Shown here: positions 46,981 through 56,609 of the stretch, piece by piece | Numbering within the stretch: position 1 is the stretch's first letter | Layout: the number at the start of each line of letters is the position of its first letter | Assembly (NCBI GenBank): GCA_937934745.1 | Contig: CALGZC010000004.1 | Coordinates: 62,001 to 126,000, forward strand | Length of the DNA: 64,000 nucleotides | Reading direction: 5' to 3' | From: an uncultured Blastocatellia bacterium | GTDB lineage: Bacteria; Acidobacteriota; Blastocatellia; Chloracidobacteriales; Chloracidobacteriaceae | Notes under the pieces: model-generated | What the model saw: the letters and a program-made list of their open reading frames with translations, nothing else | Database searches by the model: none | Told to the model about the DNA's origin: nothing | Made by a program: the position numbers and the translations under genes

Positions 46981-48168
46981 ATGCTACGCTTTGTGACGGC
47001 CGGGGAATCCCACGGTCCAGCATTAGTGACGATTGTGGAAGGCCTCCCCGCTGGGTTGCCAATTGACTTGGCCGCCGTGAACGCTCAGCTTCACCGTCGC
47101 CAACTCGGCTATGGACGCGGCGGGCGGATGAAAATCGAACAGGATGCGGCTGAGGTGCTTGCCGGCATCCGGCACGGACGGACGCTTGGTTCTCCGGTGG
47201 CATTGCTGATTCGCAACGCCGATTTTGAAAACTGGCAAACGGTCATGGCCAGCCAGCCGACGCCGGACTGGGACGCCATTGCGGCCGACCCGAAGAAGTC
47301 CCGGCGCTTGACGCGCCCCCGGCCCGGGCATGCCGATCTGGCCGGTGGGCTAAAGTATGCGACGCACGATCTCCGGGACATCCTGGAACGCGCCAGCGCC
47401 CGCGAGACGGCCGCCCGCGTAGCCGCCGGGGCGCTCGCACGACAGCTTTTAGCCGTCTTTGGGGTTGAGATCGCCAGCCACACGGTCCGCCTCGGAGGGA
47501 TTCCAACCGACGACCGACTCCTCAACGTGTCCTGGGAACGGATTGTGGCCGTCCAGGACAGTTCTGTTTTACGGTGCACCGACCCGGCCGTTGAGGCGGA
47601 AATGGTTGCTGCTGTGAACGCCGCCCGTGAGCGCGGCGACACGCTGGGGGGGACATTTGAGGTGGTTGTGCGGGGGCTGCCGGTGGGATTAGGGACGCAT
47701 ACGCAGTGGGACCTCAGGTTGGACGGGCGGCTTGCACAGGCGTTGATGTCCATTCAGGCCGTGAAGGCCGTTGAGATTGGAGAGGGGGTGGCGGTGGCGT
47801 ACCGTTCCGGCGCGCAGTTGCATGACGCGATTGTCTACGCAGACGGCCGGTTTACACGTCCGACCAACCATGCCGGTGGCCTCGAAGGAGGCATGACAAA
47901 CGGGCAGGAACTGCGTGTGCGCGGGCATCTCAAGCCGATTTCGACGCTGCGTCGGGCATTGCAGAGCGTGGATGTCCTCACAAAGGAGGCGCAGGCAGCC
48001 GCATTTGAGCGGTCGGACACAACGGCCGTCCCGGCAGCCGGCGTCATTGCTGAGGCCATGACGGCGTTGGTGCTGGCGCAGGCGTGGTGTGAAAAATTCG
48101 GCGGCGATTCCCTCGTGGAAATGCAGCGCAACGTGGAAGGGTATTTGGCGCAGACGGCGGAGTACTAA
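46981..48168 (+). CDS. aroC: Chorismate synthase
   Basis: The protein has 395 residues from the ATG at 46981, which has GAGAGG 8 bases before it; an ATG at 46975 is the alternative. AroC uses reduced FMN to convert EPSP to chorismate, the branch point to aromatic amino acids, folate and menaquinone. Motifs: [12 protein letters not shown] at the start, [42 protein letters not shown], and the late [12 protein letters not shown]. It is just behind the YihY gene. Confidence 0.96.
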   Translation: MLRFVTAGESHGPALVTIVEGLPAGLPIDLAAVNAQLHRRQLGYGRGGRMKIEQDAAEVLAGIRHGRTLGSPVALLIRNADFENWQTVMASQPTPDWDAIAADPKKSRRLTRPRPGHADLAGGLKYATHDLRDILERASARETAARVAAGALARQLLAVFGVEIASHTVRLGGIPTDDRLLNVSWERIVAVQDSSVLRCTDPAVEAEMVAAVNAARERGDTLGGTFEVVVRGLPVGLGTHTQWDLRLDGRLAQALMSIQAVKAVEIGEGVAVAYRSGAQLHDAIVYADGRFTRPTNHAGGLEGGMTNGQELRVRGHLKPISTLRRALQSVDVLTKEAQAAAFERSDTTAVPAAGVIAEAMTALVLAQAWCEKFGGDSLVEMQRNVEGYLAQTAEY

Positions 48169-48189
48169 GGCGGAATCCGCACAGGGGTC

Positions 48190-49179
48190 TCACTGACTGA
48201 GGCTCTGAGGCTCTTCGATAACAAACGCTCCAAGACGGCAGTAGCGGGTGTAGCGCTGCTCGATGAGCTTCTCCGGCGACAGAGTGCTTAGCTCCGTGAG
48301 GTATTTGACCAAATAGGGGCGCACCGCCTCGGCGGCTGCCTTGTGGTCGGTGTGTGCACCCTCACCGGGTTCGGGAATGATGGCATCAATGATGCCGGCG
48401 GCCCGAAGAGGTTCGGGGGTAATTTTCATAGCAGCGGCGGCTTTATCGGCCTTGCTGGCATCACGCCAGAGGATGGAAGCACATCCCTCCGGCGAAATGA
48501 CAGAGTAAATCGTGTTTTCCAACATCAGCATCCGGTCACAGGCTCCAACCGCCAACGCGCCACCCGATCCACCTTCGCCGATGATGACGCCAATCGTCGG
48601 CGATGCCAGCCGCATCATTTCAATGATGTTGCGCGCAATGGCCTCCCCTTGTCCGCGCTCTTCGGCTTCGATGCCGGGATAGGCGCCGGGCGTGTCAATG
48701 AAGGAAATGATCGGGCGCCGAAACTTCGCCGCCATTTGCATGAGCCGAATCGCTTTGCGATACCCCTCCGGTTTGGGCATGCCGAAGTTGCGGTACTTGC
48801 GGTCTTCCATCTTACGCTGTTTGTAGTTGGCCTTTTGCTGTCCGACAATGAATACTGGCTCGCCCTCAAACCGCGCAAAGCCGCAGACGATGGCCGGGTC
48901 GTCGGCGAAACGGCGGTCGCCATGGAGTTCATGGAAATCCGTAAACAGTGCGTAGATGAAATCCAGTGCATAGGGGCGGTCTGGGTGGCGCGCCAGCTTA
49001 ACGCGATCCATCGGCGTCATCTCGGGCGTGTCGTTGGCCTCGCCGAGAATGGCTTGCTGCAAGCGACGAACTTGTGCCTGCAACCGCATAATTTCTTCAT
49101 CCTGTGCCGGTGTATGTGGTGCCGAAGCTAGCTGCGCGAGCTGGGCTTCGAGAAGCTTGATCTGCGTGGCTTTCTCCAT
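48190..49179 (-). CDS. accA: Acetyl-CoA carboxylase carboxyltransferase subunit alpha
   Basis: The protein has 329 residues from the ATG at 49179; a longer open frame to 49386 is not supported. AccA with AccD transfers CO2 from carboxybiotin to acetyl-CoA, the first step of fatty-acid synthesis. Motifs: a helical start (MEKATQIKLLEAQLAQLA), RVKLARHPDRPYALDFI, FMPKPEGYRKA-type segment, FIDTPGAYPGIEAEERGQGEAI, IGEGGSGGALA, and SVISPEGCASILWRD. It converges with aroC. Three 13-bp tandem copies lie just upstream. Confidence 0.96.
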   Translation of the reverse strand: MEKATQIKLLEAQLAQLASAPHTPAQDEEIMRLQAQVRRLQQAILGEANDTPEMTPMDRVKLARHPDRPYALDFIYALFTDFHELHGDRRFADDPAIVCGFARFEGEPVFIVGQQKANYKQRKMEDRKYRNFGMPKPEGYRKAIRLMQMAAKFRRPIISFIDTPGAYPGIEAEERGQGEAIARNIIEMMRLASPTIGVIIGEGGSGGALAVGACDRMLMLENTIYSVISPEGCASILWRDASKADKAAAAMKITPEPLRAAGIIDAIIPEPGEGAHTDHKAAAEAVRPYLVKYLTELSTLSPEKLIEQRYTRYCRLGAFVIEEPQSLSQ

Positions 49180-49201
49180 GGATGACCTGCCCGATCCACA
49201 A

Positions 49202-49240
49202 CAACACAAAAAGTCAACACAAAAAGTCAACACAAAAAGT
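49202..49240. repeat. Three perfect 13-bp tandem copies upstream of accA
   Basis: The unit CAACACAAAAAGT occurs three times head to tail, ending 22 bases before the accA start on the minus strand. It lies in the accA leader or promoter and, being A/T-rich within GC-rich DNA, may influence expression. Confidence 0.9.
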
Positions 49241-49432
49241 CTCACGAAGGCTGCTGACTCTAATCGCCTTCGCGCACGGCGACAAGAGCAGGTGCAGGTG
49301 CGGGGTGGCCCTGAACGCCGGTTCCTGCCGCTGCACCGACTCGCTTGCAGCCACTGTACCGACTCGTTTACGTTCGTTACTCTCACTTGCCGTGCTACTC
49401 TCGTGAGTGATGTTCAAAAGGAGGCGAATGTC

Positions 49433-49642
49433 ATGCCCCAGGGGACGTGTCCGGAGTGCCACGCCGCCGTCCACGTTGATGAAAACGCCGATAAAGGCGA
49501 CACCATTGAGTGTGACGAGTGCGGTGCCATACTGCGATTGGTGGGTCTGGACCCAATTGAACTCGACCTTGAAGCCGATTACGACGACGATGACGAGTAC
49601 GACGACGATGATGACGACGATGAGCGCGACCAGTACTACTAA
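49433..49642 (+). CDS. LysW-like zinc-ribbon peptide with an acidic tail
   Basis: The 69-residue protein starts at an ATG 9 bases after AAAAGGAGG. Residues 1-45 match LysW, the carrier protein of the alpha-aminoadipate lysine route: GTCPECHA (Cys6, Cys9), TIECDECGAIL (Cys27, Cys30), VGLDPIELD. LysW normally ends EDWGE, whose last Glu is the attachment point. Here the tail is a run of Asp ending RDQYY, so that site is missing. No lysX, lysZ or argJ-like partner is near. It may be a relative used for another purpose, or a different carrier. Confidence 0.75.
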   Translation: MPQGTCPECHAAVHVDENADKGDTIECDECGAILRLVGLDPIELDLEADYDDDDEYDDDDDDDERDQYY

Positions 49643-49711
49643 CCGGTACGTGACTGGACAGTGGCACGTCGGACGCAGCATCACAACCTACATCCTGTGA
49701 GGCAAAGCCAT

Positions 49712-50581
49712 ATGGGGACACTCGCCGTCATCGGCGCCGGGACCATGGGCAGTGGCATTGCCCAAGTTGCCGCCCGCGCCGGGTTTGAAGTGGTTTTGCG
49801 CGATATTGCGCCGGAGTGCCTCACGCGCGGACTGGCAACCATCGGTGCGAGCCTTGACCGCGATGTGAACAAAGGTCGTCTGACACCGGATGAAAAAGAG
49901 GCCATTCTGGCCCGTATTCAGGCCACGACTGACCTGGCGGCAGTCGCAACGGCGGCAGTTGTCATTGAAGCCATCGTCGAAAACTTCGACGCCAAAGCCG
50001 CTTTACTGCGTGAACTCGATGCCCTGACGCCGCCCGAAACGATCTTGGCGACAAATACATCCTCGATTTCTATTACACGACTCGCTGCCGTAACCAAACG
50101 TCCGGCGCAGGTCATCGGGATGCACTTTATGAATCCCGTTCCTGTGATGCCGTTGGTAGAAGTTATTCGCGGGTGTGCAACGAGTGATGCCACCGCCGAT
50201 GCCATTCTGGAGCTTGGTGCGAAACTCGGCAAAACCTGCCTGACGGCCAATGACTTTCCGGGCTTTGTGTCCAATCGCATTCTGATGCCGATGATCAATG
50301 AGGCCGTTTTTGCGCTCTATGAAGGCGTTGCAACCCGCGAGGCCATTGACGGTATTATGAAGCTCGGCATGAACCATCCGATGGGGCCGCTGACGCTGGC
50401 CGATTTCATCGGTTTGGATGTGTGTCTGGCCATTCTGGACGTGTTGTATGAGGGGTTTGGTGATCCAAAGTACCGCGCCTGTCCACTGCTGCGGCAGTAT
50501 GTCGCCGCCGGGTGGCTTGGGCGTAAAACTGGGCGCGGCTTCTACACCTACGAACACCACCCAAGCGCCCACCGGGGGTAG
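49712..50581 (+). CDS. 3-hydroxybutyryl-CoA dehydrogenase
   Basis: The protein has 289 residues from the ATG at 49712. It has the NAD-binding start [30 protein letters not shown], and the catalytic [17 protein letters not shown] with His, then a helical C-domain ([29 protein letters not shown]). It interconverts 3-hydroxyacyl-CoA and 3-oxoacyl-CoA. It is 69 bases after the LysW-like gene and overlaps the likely start of the DUF4129 gene. Confidence 0.93.
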   Translation: MGTLAVIGAGTMGSGIAQVAARAGFEVVLRDIAPECLTRGLATIGASLDRDVNKGRLTPDEKEAILARIQATTDLAAVATAAVVIEAIVENFDAKAALLRELDALTPPETILATNTSSISITRLAAVTKRPAQVIGMHFMNPVPVMPLVEVIRGCATSDATADAILELGAKLGKTCLTANDFPGFVSNRILMPMINEAVFALYEGVATREAIDGIMKLGMNHPMGPLTLADFIGLDVCLAILDVLYEGFGDPKYRACPLLRQYVAAGWLGRKTGRGFYTYEHHPSAHRG

Positions 50582-51668
50582 GCAGCGCGTCATCGCCCAA
50601 CTGAGCTGGATTTTGGTGCTGTGCGTCTGGTTGTGCCGCTGTGAAGCCGGCGAAGTGCCGCTGCCGGCGGGTGAACTGTCGCTAGATGCCTACCGCATCC
50701 AGATTGCGCGTGCGCAGGAGCTGCTCCACGCAGCACAAACCGCCCTGACCACCACCGACAATAATGATACGCCTTGGCGGGTGGAGAAGGTACTGTCCCC
50801 GGCTGCGCAGGAAGAGCTGCGCCGGCTGCTGCCGGAACGAACGCCGGTCGCAATGCCGACCGGCATGGTTATTGTCAACAACCAAACGCTTCGGGCGGGA
50901 CTGGAGGCCCTGTGCGCGTCGCAAGACCCGGCGGCAATGGGTGTTCATCTCCGGTACCTCACAACTCAACTCGACATTGTGCAGGCGCATTTGTCGGCGG
51001 CGTTGAATGCCGAGCCGGCGGACATTCAGGCCATCCTGGCGCGCGAGGCCTTTCAGCCCCTCAAAAACACCAAGACGCCACTTCAGTACCTCCAGGAGTG
51101 GCTCATCAAGTTGATTGACAAGATCTTTGACAAACTCCGCCTGCGTCGTCCCAGTTTGAGTGATCCCACAGCTAATCCTTGGGCGCAGTGGTGGGTGCAG
51201 TTTGGATTGTGGTTTGTGCTGGCACTGCTGTTCGGTTGGGTCAGCGTGGAGGTTGTGCGGCGCGTGCGTCGCCGCCCGGCAGTAGAAGCGGATGGCGTGC
51301 GCATCATGTTCAGTGAACCGGTGACGCCCGACCTCGATGCTGCCACGCTACTGGCACAGGCGCAGGCGGCGGCGGCAGCGAACGACTGGCGGCAAGCGGT
51401 TCGCAAGGTGTACCTTGCCTTGCTCCTGGATCTCGACAAGCGTAACACGGTGTCCCTCAACCCGGCCTGGACAAACCGTGAGTATCTGGAAGCCGTGCGC
51501 ACGCAGCCCGCTCTCTACTCGGCCATGCGCGAGCTGACCAACTGCTTTGACGTGCTGTGGTACGGTCAACACCCCGGCGACCGCGAGTCCTACGAACAAT
51601 GTCTATCTTATTACCACGCGGCTCAGGCGGTCGTATCTCAGGCCATCGTATCCCCAGCGGACACCTAA
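50499..51668 (+). CDS. DUF4129 membrane protein
   Basis: The C-terminal 130 residues match DUF4129: one membrane helix ([19 protein letters not shown]), then [40 protein letters not shown] and [20 protein letters not shown] signal-like stretch ([11 protein letters not shown]) lies after about residue 35 of the frame chosen here, so the true start may be a TTG or GTG near 50611 rather than the ATG at 50499, which lies inside the previous gene. DUF4129 proteins usually sit with MoxR ATPase and DUF58 genes; here only DUF4350 follows. Confidence 0.75.
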   Translation: MSPPGGLGVKLGAASTPTNTTQAPTGGRQRVIAQLSWILVLCVWLCRCEAGEVPLPAGELSLDAYRIQIARAQELLHAAQTALTTTDNNDTPWRVEKVLSPAAQEELRRLLPERTPVAMPTGMVIVNNQTLRAGLEALCASQDPAAMGVHLRYLTTQLDIVQAHLSAALNAEPADIQAILAREAFQPLKNTKTPLQYLQEWLIKLIDKIFDKLRLRRPSLSDPTANPWAQWWVQFGLWFVLALLFGWVSVEVVRRVRRRPAVEADGVRIMFSEPVTPDLDAATLLAQAQAAAAANDWRQAVRKVYLALLLDLDKRNTVSLNPAWTNREYLEAVRTQPALYSAMRELTNCFDVLWYGQHPGDRESYEQCLSYYHAAQAVVSQAIVSPADT

Positions 51669-51769
51669 ACCTACCGAGCTGTGACGCCATCGGTGTCTGC
51701 TGCCTGTGAACGTCCGAGCCAGAGGCCAGAACCTGCGACCTCTGCTTAGAAGCTGCCGATGACCGGACG

Positions 51770-53041
51770 ATGAACCGCCAGATTCTCAAAAACAGCCTCC
51801 TGGTGGCCGTGGTTCTCGTGCTGTTGCTGGGGCTGAACCTGCTGCTATATGTCAAACCCGAGCCGCTGGAGGAGTCAGATTGGTTCGCCGACCGTTCGAC
51901 CCACTCCGGCCGTCCCTATGGCACGCTGGCGGCGTACCTCCTGTTGCAGGAGTCGGGCCTGCGGGTCGGGCGATGGGAGCAGGATTACCGTGCTCTGGAG
52001 CGGACTCAGGATGTTCGCGCCGTTGTGTTTGTCGAGCCAAATGATAAGCCTGACGCCCGGCAGCTTCAGGCCCTGCGGCGGTGGATTGCTAACGGTGGCA
52101 CGTTTCTCATGTTCGAGCGAAGTTGGTCGCTGGCCGTTGGTGACCACATCCTGACCCCCGGCGGCCAGTTACCGACTGCCGGTGCCGAATCCGTCTTCGG
52201 CAAAGCACCGTCACGGCACATCGTCCCCTGGCAGCCGGGCGGTATCTTTGAAGGGGTTAGGGCGCTGTCCTGTTCGGAAAAGGCCGTATCGGCCGGTCTC
52301 CGTCCTCTGCGCAAGGAGGACCTGGAACGGTCAAAACATTCCGAGGAAGCCCCGCCACTGAGCGGCCATCTCCCGTTAGCCGGGGTCAACGATGTGCCTG
52401 TCGTTTTGGAAATCCGCTGCGGTGCCGGGCGCATTGTCTTTGTCGGCGATCCGTTCGTGATCGCCAACGGTGGCATCGGCGAAGCCGACAATGCCCGTTT
52501 TATCCTTAACTTGGCACACATGGCCGTTGGCAATGGCAACGGCCGCATTGTGTTTGACGATTACCACCACGGCTACCGGGTGACCAACGGCGGGTTACTC
52601 GGTTTTCTGGGGTACTTCCGGGGGACGCCGATTCCGTGGCTGTTCTGGCAGGCGGTAGCGTTTGGCCTGCTCGTTGCTTACACGCTGGGGCGGCGCTTTG
52701 GACGACCCCTGCACCTACCGGTCAAACCTCGCACCAATCCGCTGGAGTTTGTCGCCGCCATGGCTCAGATCCAGAAAGCGGCCGCAAGTCGTGATTTGGC
52801 CGTGGAAAACCTGTATCGGCGATTCCACCGGCGGCTATGCCGCTATGCAGGATTGCCACCCACTGTCCCACTCGCCGAGTTGTGTGCCGTGGTGGGCGAA
52901 CATTCCGGGCGGCCGGCGGGTGAATGGCAGGCTCTGACGGAGCGCTGCCAGGCAATTATTGATGGTGCTCCGACGACAGACGCCGAGCTGCTCCACCTGG
53001 CACAGCAACTGCGCACCTTGGAACGGCTACTCCCGGCGTAG
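51770..53041 (+). CDS. DUF4350 membrane protein
   Basis: The protein has 423 residues. An N-terminal helix (SLLVAVVLVLLLGLNLLL) precedes a Rossmann-like GATase/DUF4350 part (SGRPYGTLAAYLLLQESGLRV, VVFVEPNDKP, NGGTFLMFERSW, IVFVGDPFVIANGG, DNARFILNLA). A second membrane segment (PWLFWQAVAFGLLVAYTLG) and a helical C-domain complete it. DUF4350 and DUF4129 genes are usual partners in the MoxR cluster, thought to handle envelope or secreted-protein maturation. No MoxR or DUF58 gene is present in the window. Confidence 0.85.
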   Translation: MNRQILKNSLLVAVVLVLLLGLNLLLYVKPEPLEESDWFADRSTHSGRPYGTLAAYLLLQESGLRVGRWEQDYRALERTQDVRAVVFVEPNDKPDARQLQALRRWIANGGTFLMFERSWSLAVGDHILTPGGQLPTAGAESVFGKAPSRHIVPWQPGGIFEGVRALSCSEKAVSAGLRPLRKEDLERSKHSEEAPPLSGHLPLAGVNDVPVVLEIRCGAGRIVFVGDPFVIANGGIGEADNARFILNLAHMAVGNGNGRIVFDDYHHGYRVTNGGLLGFLGYFRGTPIPWLFWQAVAFGLLVAYTLGRRFGRPLHLPVKPRTNPLEFVAAMAQIQKAAASRDLAVENLYRRFHRRLCRYAGLPPTVPLAELCAVVGEHSGRPAGEWQALTERCQAIIDGAPTTDAELLHLAQQLRTLERLLPA

Positions 53042-53155
53042 CCTTGTTCCTAGCGTTTCTGCTCCGGGCGCACGAGAGAGACTGAGCGCGTGCCGTCCAT
53101 TGCCGTCTGACCCGCCGCCTGGTGGTGGCCCAGGTCAGACGGGGCGCGGTCCGCG

Positions 53156-54937
53156 TCAAACTTGCGCGGCGGACTCGCTGCCAAGGCGGCTGTGCCGAAG
53201 GCCATAGCTGAAATAAATCACCAGCCCAACGATCAACCAGCCCAGAAACCGCAGCCAGTTGATAATACCCAACTCCGTCATCAGATAACCGCACAGCAAC
53301 AAGCCCAAGACCGGGATCAGGGAAAGGTTTTTCAGGAAACACAGAGCAGCCACGACGAGCGTCCCCAGGGCGAAAACGGCCAGTGGAATTTTGTGAATTA
53401 CTGCGCCCCACCAGCTTTCACCGGCCGCTGGTGTGACGGCGAGGAAGTCGCGCGCCAGCGCCGTCGCCGGTGGATACAGCACGAAGAGCAGCACCGCCGC
53501 AACCACGCCGGTCGGAACGATGTACTTGGCATTGATGTAGGGAACGCGGAACTTGCGCTCGGCCGTCGGTGCCGTTTGCTCCAGCACAAGAACGCCGCCG
53601 CAGACGAGGACGAAAGCAAATAACGTTCCAATACTGGTCAGGTCGGTCACTTCGGTCAAGTTCATAAAAAGCGACGGGATCGCGACCACAAAACCGGTGA
53701 TAATTGTGGCGAAGCTGGGTGTCTTAAAGCGCGGATGAATGCGGGCAAAGGCTTTCGGGAGTAGTCCATCGCGCGACATCGCCATCCAGATCCGCGGCTG
53801 GCCGATCTGAAAGACCAGGAGAACGGTTGTGGTGGCGATGACGGCACTGATGGCAACAAGGCGTTCAACCAGCGGCAGATTTGCTCCCTCCCGACCAAAG
53901 ACGAAGGCCATCGGGTCGGCGACTTGCAGCTTGGTATAGGGCACCATACCGGTCAGTACGAGAGAAACCAACACGTATAGTGCCGTACAGATGATGAGCG
54001 AGTAGATGATGCCGCGCGGGAGGTCGCGTTGGGCGTTGCGACACTCTTCGGCCGTTGTCGAAATGGCGTCAAATCCAATGTAGGCAAAAAAGACGGCCGC
54101 CACGCCGTTGAGGACGCCGGCAACGCCGTTCGGCGCAAATGGTGTCCAGTTTTCGGTTTTGATGTAAAACGCGCCGACGACAATCACAAACAGCACAACG
54201 CCGACTTTGAAAATGACCATGGCGTTGGACACCCGCTTAGATTCGCGGATGCCGACGTAAACCAGCAGTGTGATCAGCGCCACAATGCCCAGCGCCGGTA
54301 AGTTACACACGACTGGTAATGTTCCCAGCCGTGGCGCCGTGCGCCAGGCTTCATAGCCCGCGACATGGACGGCAAACTCGTCCAGCGCCCAGATCTGTTC
54401 GATAGATTGTCCCTGCTGAAGCAGTGCCGTAATGGTGTCAAAACTACGCTTGGCGGTCAGGAAGTCCATCCGAAAGTAGTTGGGAATCGGGAAGCCCCAA
54501 CCGGCAAGGAGGTTTGAAAAGTATTCGCTCCACGAAATGGCAACGGCAATGTTTCCGATGGCGTACTCAAGAATCAGGTCCCAGCCGATAATCCACGCCA
54601 TGAGTTCACCAAAGCTGGCGTAAGCATAGGTGTACGCCGAGCCGGCAACGGGAATCATCGAAGCAAATTCTGCGTAGCACAACGCGGCGAAGCCGCAGGC
54701 GACAGCCGTGAAGATGAACAGCAATGACACGGCCGGGCCACCGCTGTAGGCGGCGTTGCCGACCGTCGAAAAAATCCCGGCGCCGATGACGGCAGCAATG
54801 CCAAGCGCCGTCAGATCAAAGGTGGTGAGTTCTTTGGCCAGTGTGCCAGGGGCAGCGTGTTCACCCAGACCGGTTGCGACATCGGCCTGAATCTGGGCAA
54901 CCGACTTGGTACGGAACAGACAGGACAGCAGGGACAT
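53156..54937 (-). CDS. APC-family amino acid permease (cationic-amino-acid-transporter type)
   Basis: The 593-residue protein has 12-14 membrane helices. The start LTTFDLTALGIAAVIGAGIFSTVG holds the substrate-binding GAGIF motif, followed by CYAEFASMIPVAGSAYTYAY, FFAYIGFDAISTTAEECRNAQRDLPRGI and RIWMAMSRDGLLP. This is the YfnA/CAT subgroup. It likely imports amino acids; substrate not readable. The nearby spacer at 54938-55065 holds its promoter, divergent from the DJ-1 gene. Confidence 0.92.
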   Translation of the reverse strand: MSLLSCLFRTKSVAQIQADVATGLGEHAAPGTLAKELTTFDLTALGIAAVIGAGIFSTVGNAAYSGGPAVSLLFIFTAVACGFAALCYAEFASMIPVAGSAYTYAYASFGELMAWIIGWDLILEYAIGNIAVAISWSEYFSNLLAGWGFPIPNYFRMDFLTAKRSFDTITALLQQGQSIEQIWALDEFAVHVAGYEAWRTAPRLGTLPVVCNLPALGIVALITLLVYVGIRESKRVSNAMVIFKVGVVLFVIVVGAFYIKTENWTPFAPNGVAGVLNGVAAVFFAYIGFDAISTTAEECRNAQRDLPRGIIYSLIICTALYVLVSLVLTGMVPYTKLQVADPMAFVFGREGANLPLVERLVAISAVIATTTVLLVFQIGQPRIWMAMSRDGLLPKAFARIHPRFKTPSFATIITGFVVAIPSLFMNLTEVTDLTSIGTLFAFVLVCGGVLVLEQTAPTAERKFRVPYINAKYIVPTGVVAAVLLFVLYPPATALARDFLAVTPAAGESWWGAVIHKIPLAVFALGTLVVAALCFLKNLSLIPVLGLLLCGYLMTELGIINWLRFLGWLIVGLVIYFSYGLRHSRLGSESAAQV

Positions 54938-55065
54938 GTTCTAAAAGGCGTGCATCAACAATGTTTTAGATCGCTGTTCGATGCTATGGTTGTCACCGAC
55001 GGCTGTCAAACGCAGCTTTGGTCGCTACACGCCAAACGCCACAGGCCGAAAAGGAACATCCCCTC

Positions 55066-55727
55066 ATGCCGGTGCCTACCTCTGAACTATCACGTGAGAT
55101 TGTGGTTTATCTCTACCCCGGCTTAACCGCACTTGACGCGATTGGACCATATGAGATGTTGCGCGGGCTGCCCGGCGCCGTTGTCCACTTTGTTGCCCAG
55201 CAGCAGGGATTGGTGACTGTGGATTCGGGCTTCCTGAAATTGCAGGCCGACCGGAGTTGCGCCGATGTTACTCGAGCGGACATCTTGCTTGTCCCCGGCG
55301 GCAATGCGCCGGCGCAGATGGGCGATGGTGCTGCGTTGGACTGGCTGCGGCGCATCCATGCGATAACCCGCTGGACGCTCAGCGTGTGCACCGGAGCATT
55401 GATCCTGGCGGCGGCCGGGGTGTTAACGAGCGGTGAGGCGGCCACACATTGGTCGGCGCGGAAGCGCTGCGCCAATTTGGCGTGACTCCCAGTTGTGCGC
55501 GCGTAACCCGTCAGGGAAAACTCATTACAGCGGCGGGTGTTTCGGCTGGCATTGACGCAGCGCTGATGCTGGTCGCCCTTGAATGTGATCGGGCGACGGC
55601 CGAACTGATGCAGCTCTTCATTGAGTACGCCCCTGCACCACCGTTTACGGCCGGCACGCCGGAAACGGCCACGCCGGCCATTGTGGCGCGGGCGCGCGCG
55701 TTTCCCCGGCAGCGTTCAGTAACGTAA
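55066..55727 (+). pseudogene. DJ-1/PfpI-family protein (isonitrile-hydratase-like) with one frameshift
   Basis: From the ATG at 55066 (AAAAGGAA ribosome site) the frame encodes a DJ-1 fold: YLYPGLTALDAIGPYEML, DILLVPGGNAPAQ, and the nucleophile elbow SVCTGALIL with Cys108. After GEAATHW the frame is lost near 55460 and continues in another frame (EALRQFGVTPSCARV, TAAGVSAGIDAALMLVALE). One missing base restores a full 220-residue protein. No AraC domain follows. Either a recent inactivation or a sequence error. Confidence 0.82.
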
Positions 55728-55761
55728 GTCTTTTGGTATCGTCTTGATAAGGCCTGGGCTG

Positions 55762-56499
55762 TCAGCAGCCGTCCGCCATCCTGGGCTTCTGACCGGTGTG
55801 AAGCGCGACAATGCCGCCGGACAGATTGCGCCAGCGCACGTCACAGAAGCCAGCCGCCGTCAGGTGGTTCGCCAGCGTCGCCTGGTCTGGAAAGAATTGC
55901 ACCGAGGCCGGCAGGTAAGTGTACGCATAACCTGACCGGGATACTGCGTTGCCAATCCAGGGCAGAATCTGTGTGAAGTAGAGTCCAAACAACCATTTAA
56001 GACCAGGGATAACCGGGTGCGAAAACTCTAGGATCGCAGCCTTGCCGCCCGGTTTAAGGACGCGGTGCATTTCCGCCAGCGCCCGGTCGAGGTCGACCAC
56101 ATTGCGGATGCCAAAGGCCACCGTCACGACATCGAAGGCTGCGTCGGGAAAGGGCAGCGCCAGTGCATCCCCCGCCAGGAGGCAAACAGGTAGCCCGTTT
56201 CGGTGGACTTTCGCCAGACCACGCACGAGCATCGGCTGACAGAAATCCACGCCGATAGTCGGCGCAAGGCGCCCGAGCTCAAGTGTGAGATCGGCCGTAC
56301 CGCAGCACACATCGAGTGCCATCGCGCCGGAACGGCGCAACATCTCCGCTACTTCCTGGACGGCAGCGCGTCGCCAGTACTGATCGATGTTGAGTGATAA
56401 CCAGCGGTTGAGTTGATCGTAAGTCGGCGCGATGCCGGCAAACATCGCCTGAATGCGCCGCGCTTTTTCCGCACCCTGAAAGGCAAGGGGATTTTCCAT
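55762..56499 (-). CDS. ubiE: Demethylmenaquinone/ubiquinone methyltransferase UbiE/MenG
   Basis: The protein has 245 residues: the start FAGIAPTYDQLNRWLSLNID and the SAM motifs LDVCCGTADLTLELG, GDALALPFPDAAFDVVTVAFG, IRNVVDLDRALAEMHRVLKPGG (conserved NVxD...REMxRVLKPGG pattern). It does the final C-methylation of menaquinone, the electron carrier expected in Acidobacteriota. Its neighbour on the opposite strand is the E2-like gene; no men genes are adjacent. Confidence 0.95.
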   Translation of the reverse strand: MENPLAFQGAEKARRIQAMFAGIAPTYDQLNRWLSLNIDQYWRRAAVQEVAEMLRRSGAMALDVCCGTADLTLELGRLAPTIGVDFCQPMLVRGLAKVHRNGLPVCLLAGDALALPFPDAAFDVVTVAFGIRNVVDLDRALAEMHRVLKPGGKAAILEFSHPVIPGLKWLFGLYFTQILPWIGNAVSRSGYAYTYLPASVQFFPDQATLANHLTAAGFCDVRWRNLSGGIVALHTGQKPRMADGC

Positions 56500-56609
56500 A
56501 TAAGGCTGATGACTACACCGCTGGGGGGAACGATGCCGTTTTTCGATAGCCGGGATTCGGGCTACAATGGGCGTACTTTACCGGCAAAGCGATTCTGGGG
56601 AAATGGAGG

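Noticed and set aside
49202-49240. CRISPR-like array
   Set aside because: The 13-bp units are directly adjacent with no spacers, so this is a plain tandem repeat.
48190-49386. Longer start for accA
   Set aside because: The extension covers the 13-bp repeats and has a composition unlike AccA; homologues start at the MEKATQ-like region.
49028-49642. Longer start for the LysW-like peptide
   Set aside because: The extension is antisense to accA; the ATG at 49433 has a proper ribosome site and matches LysW length.
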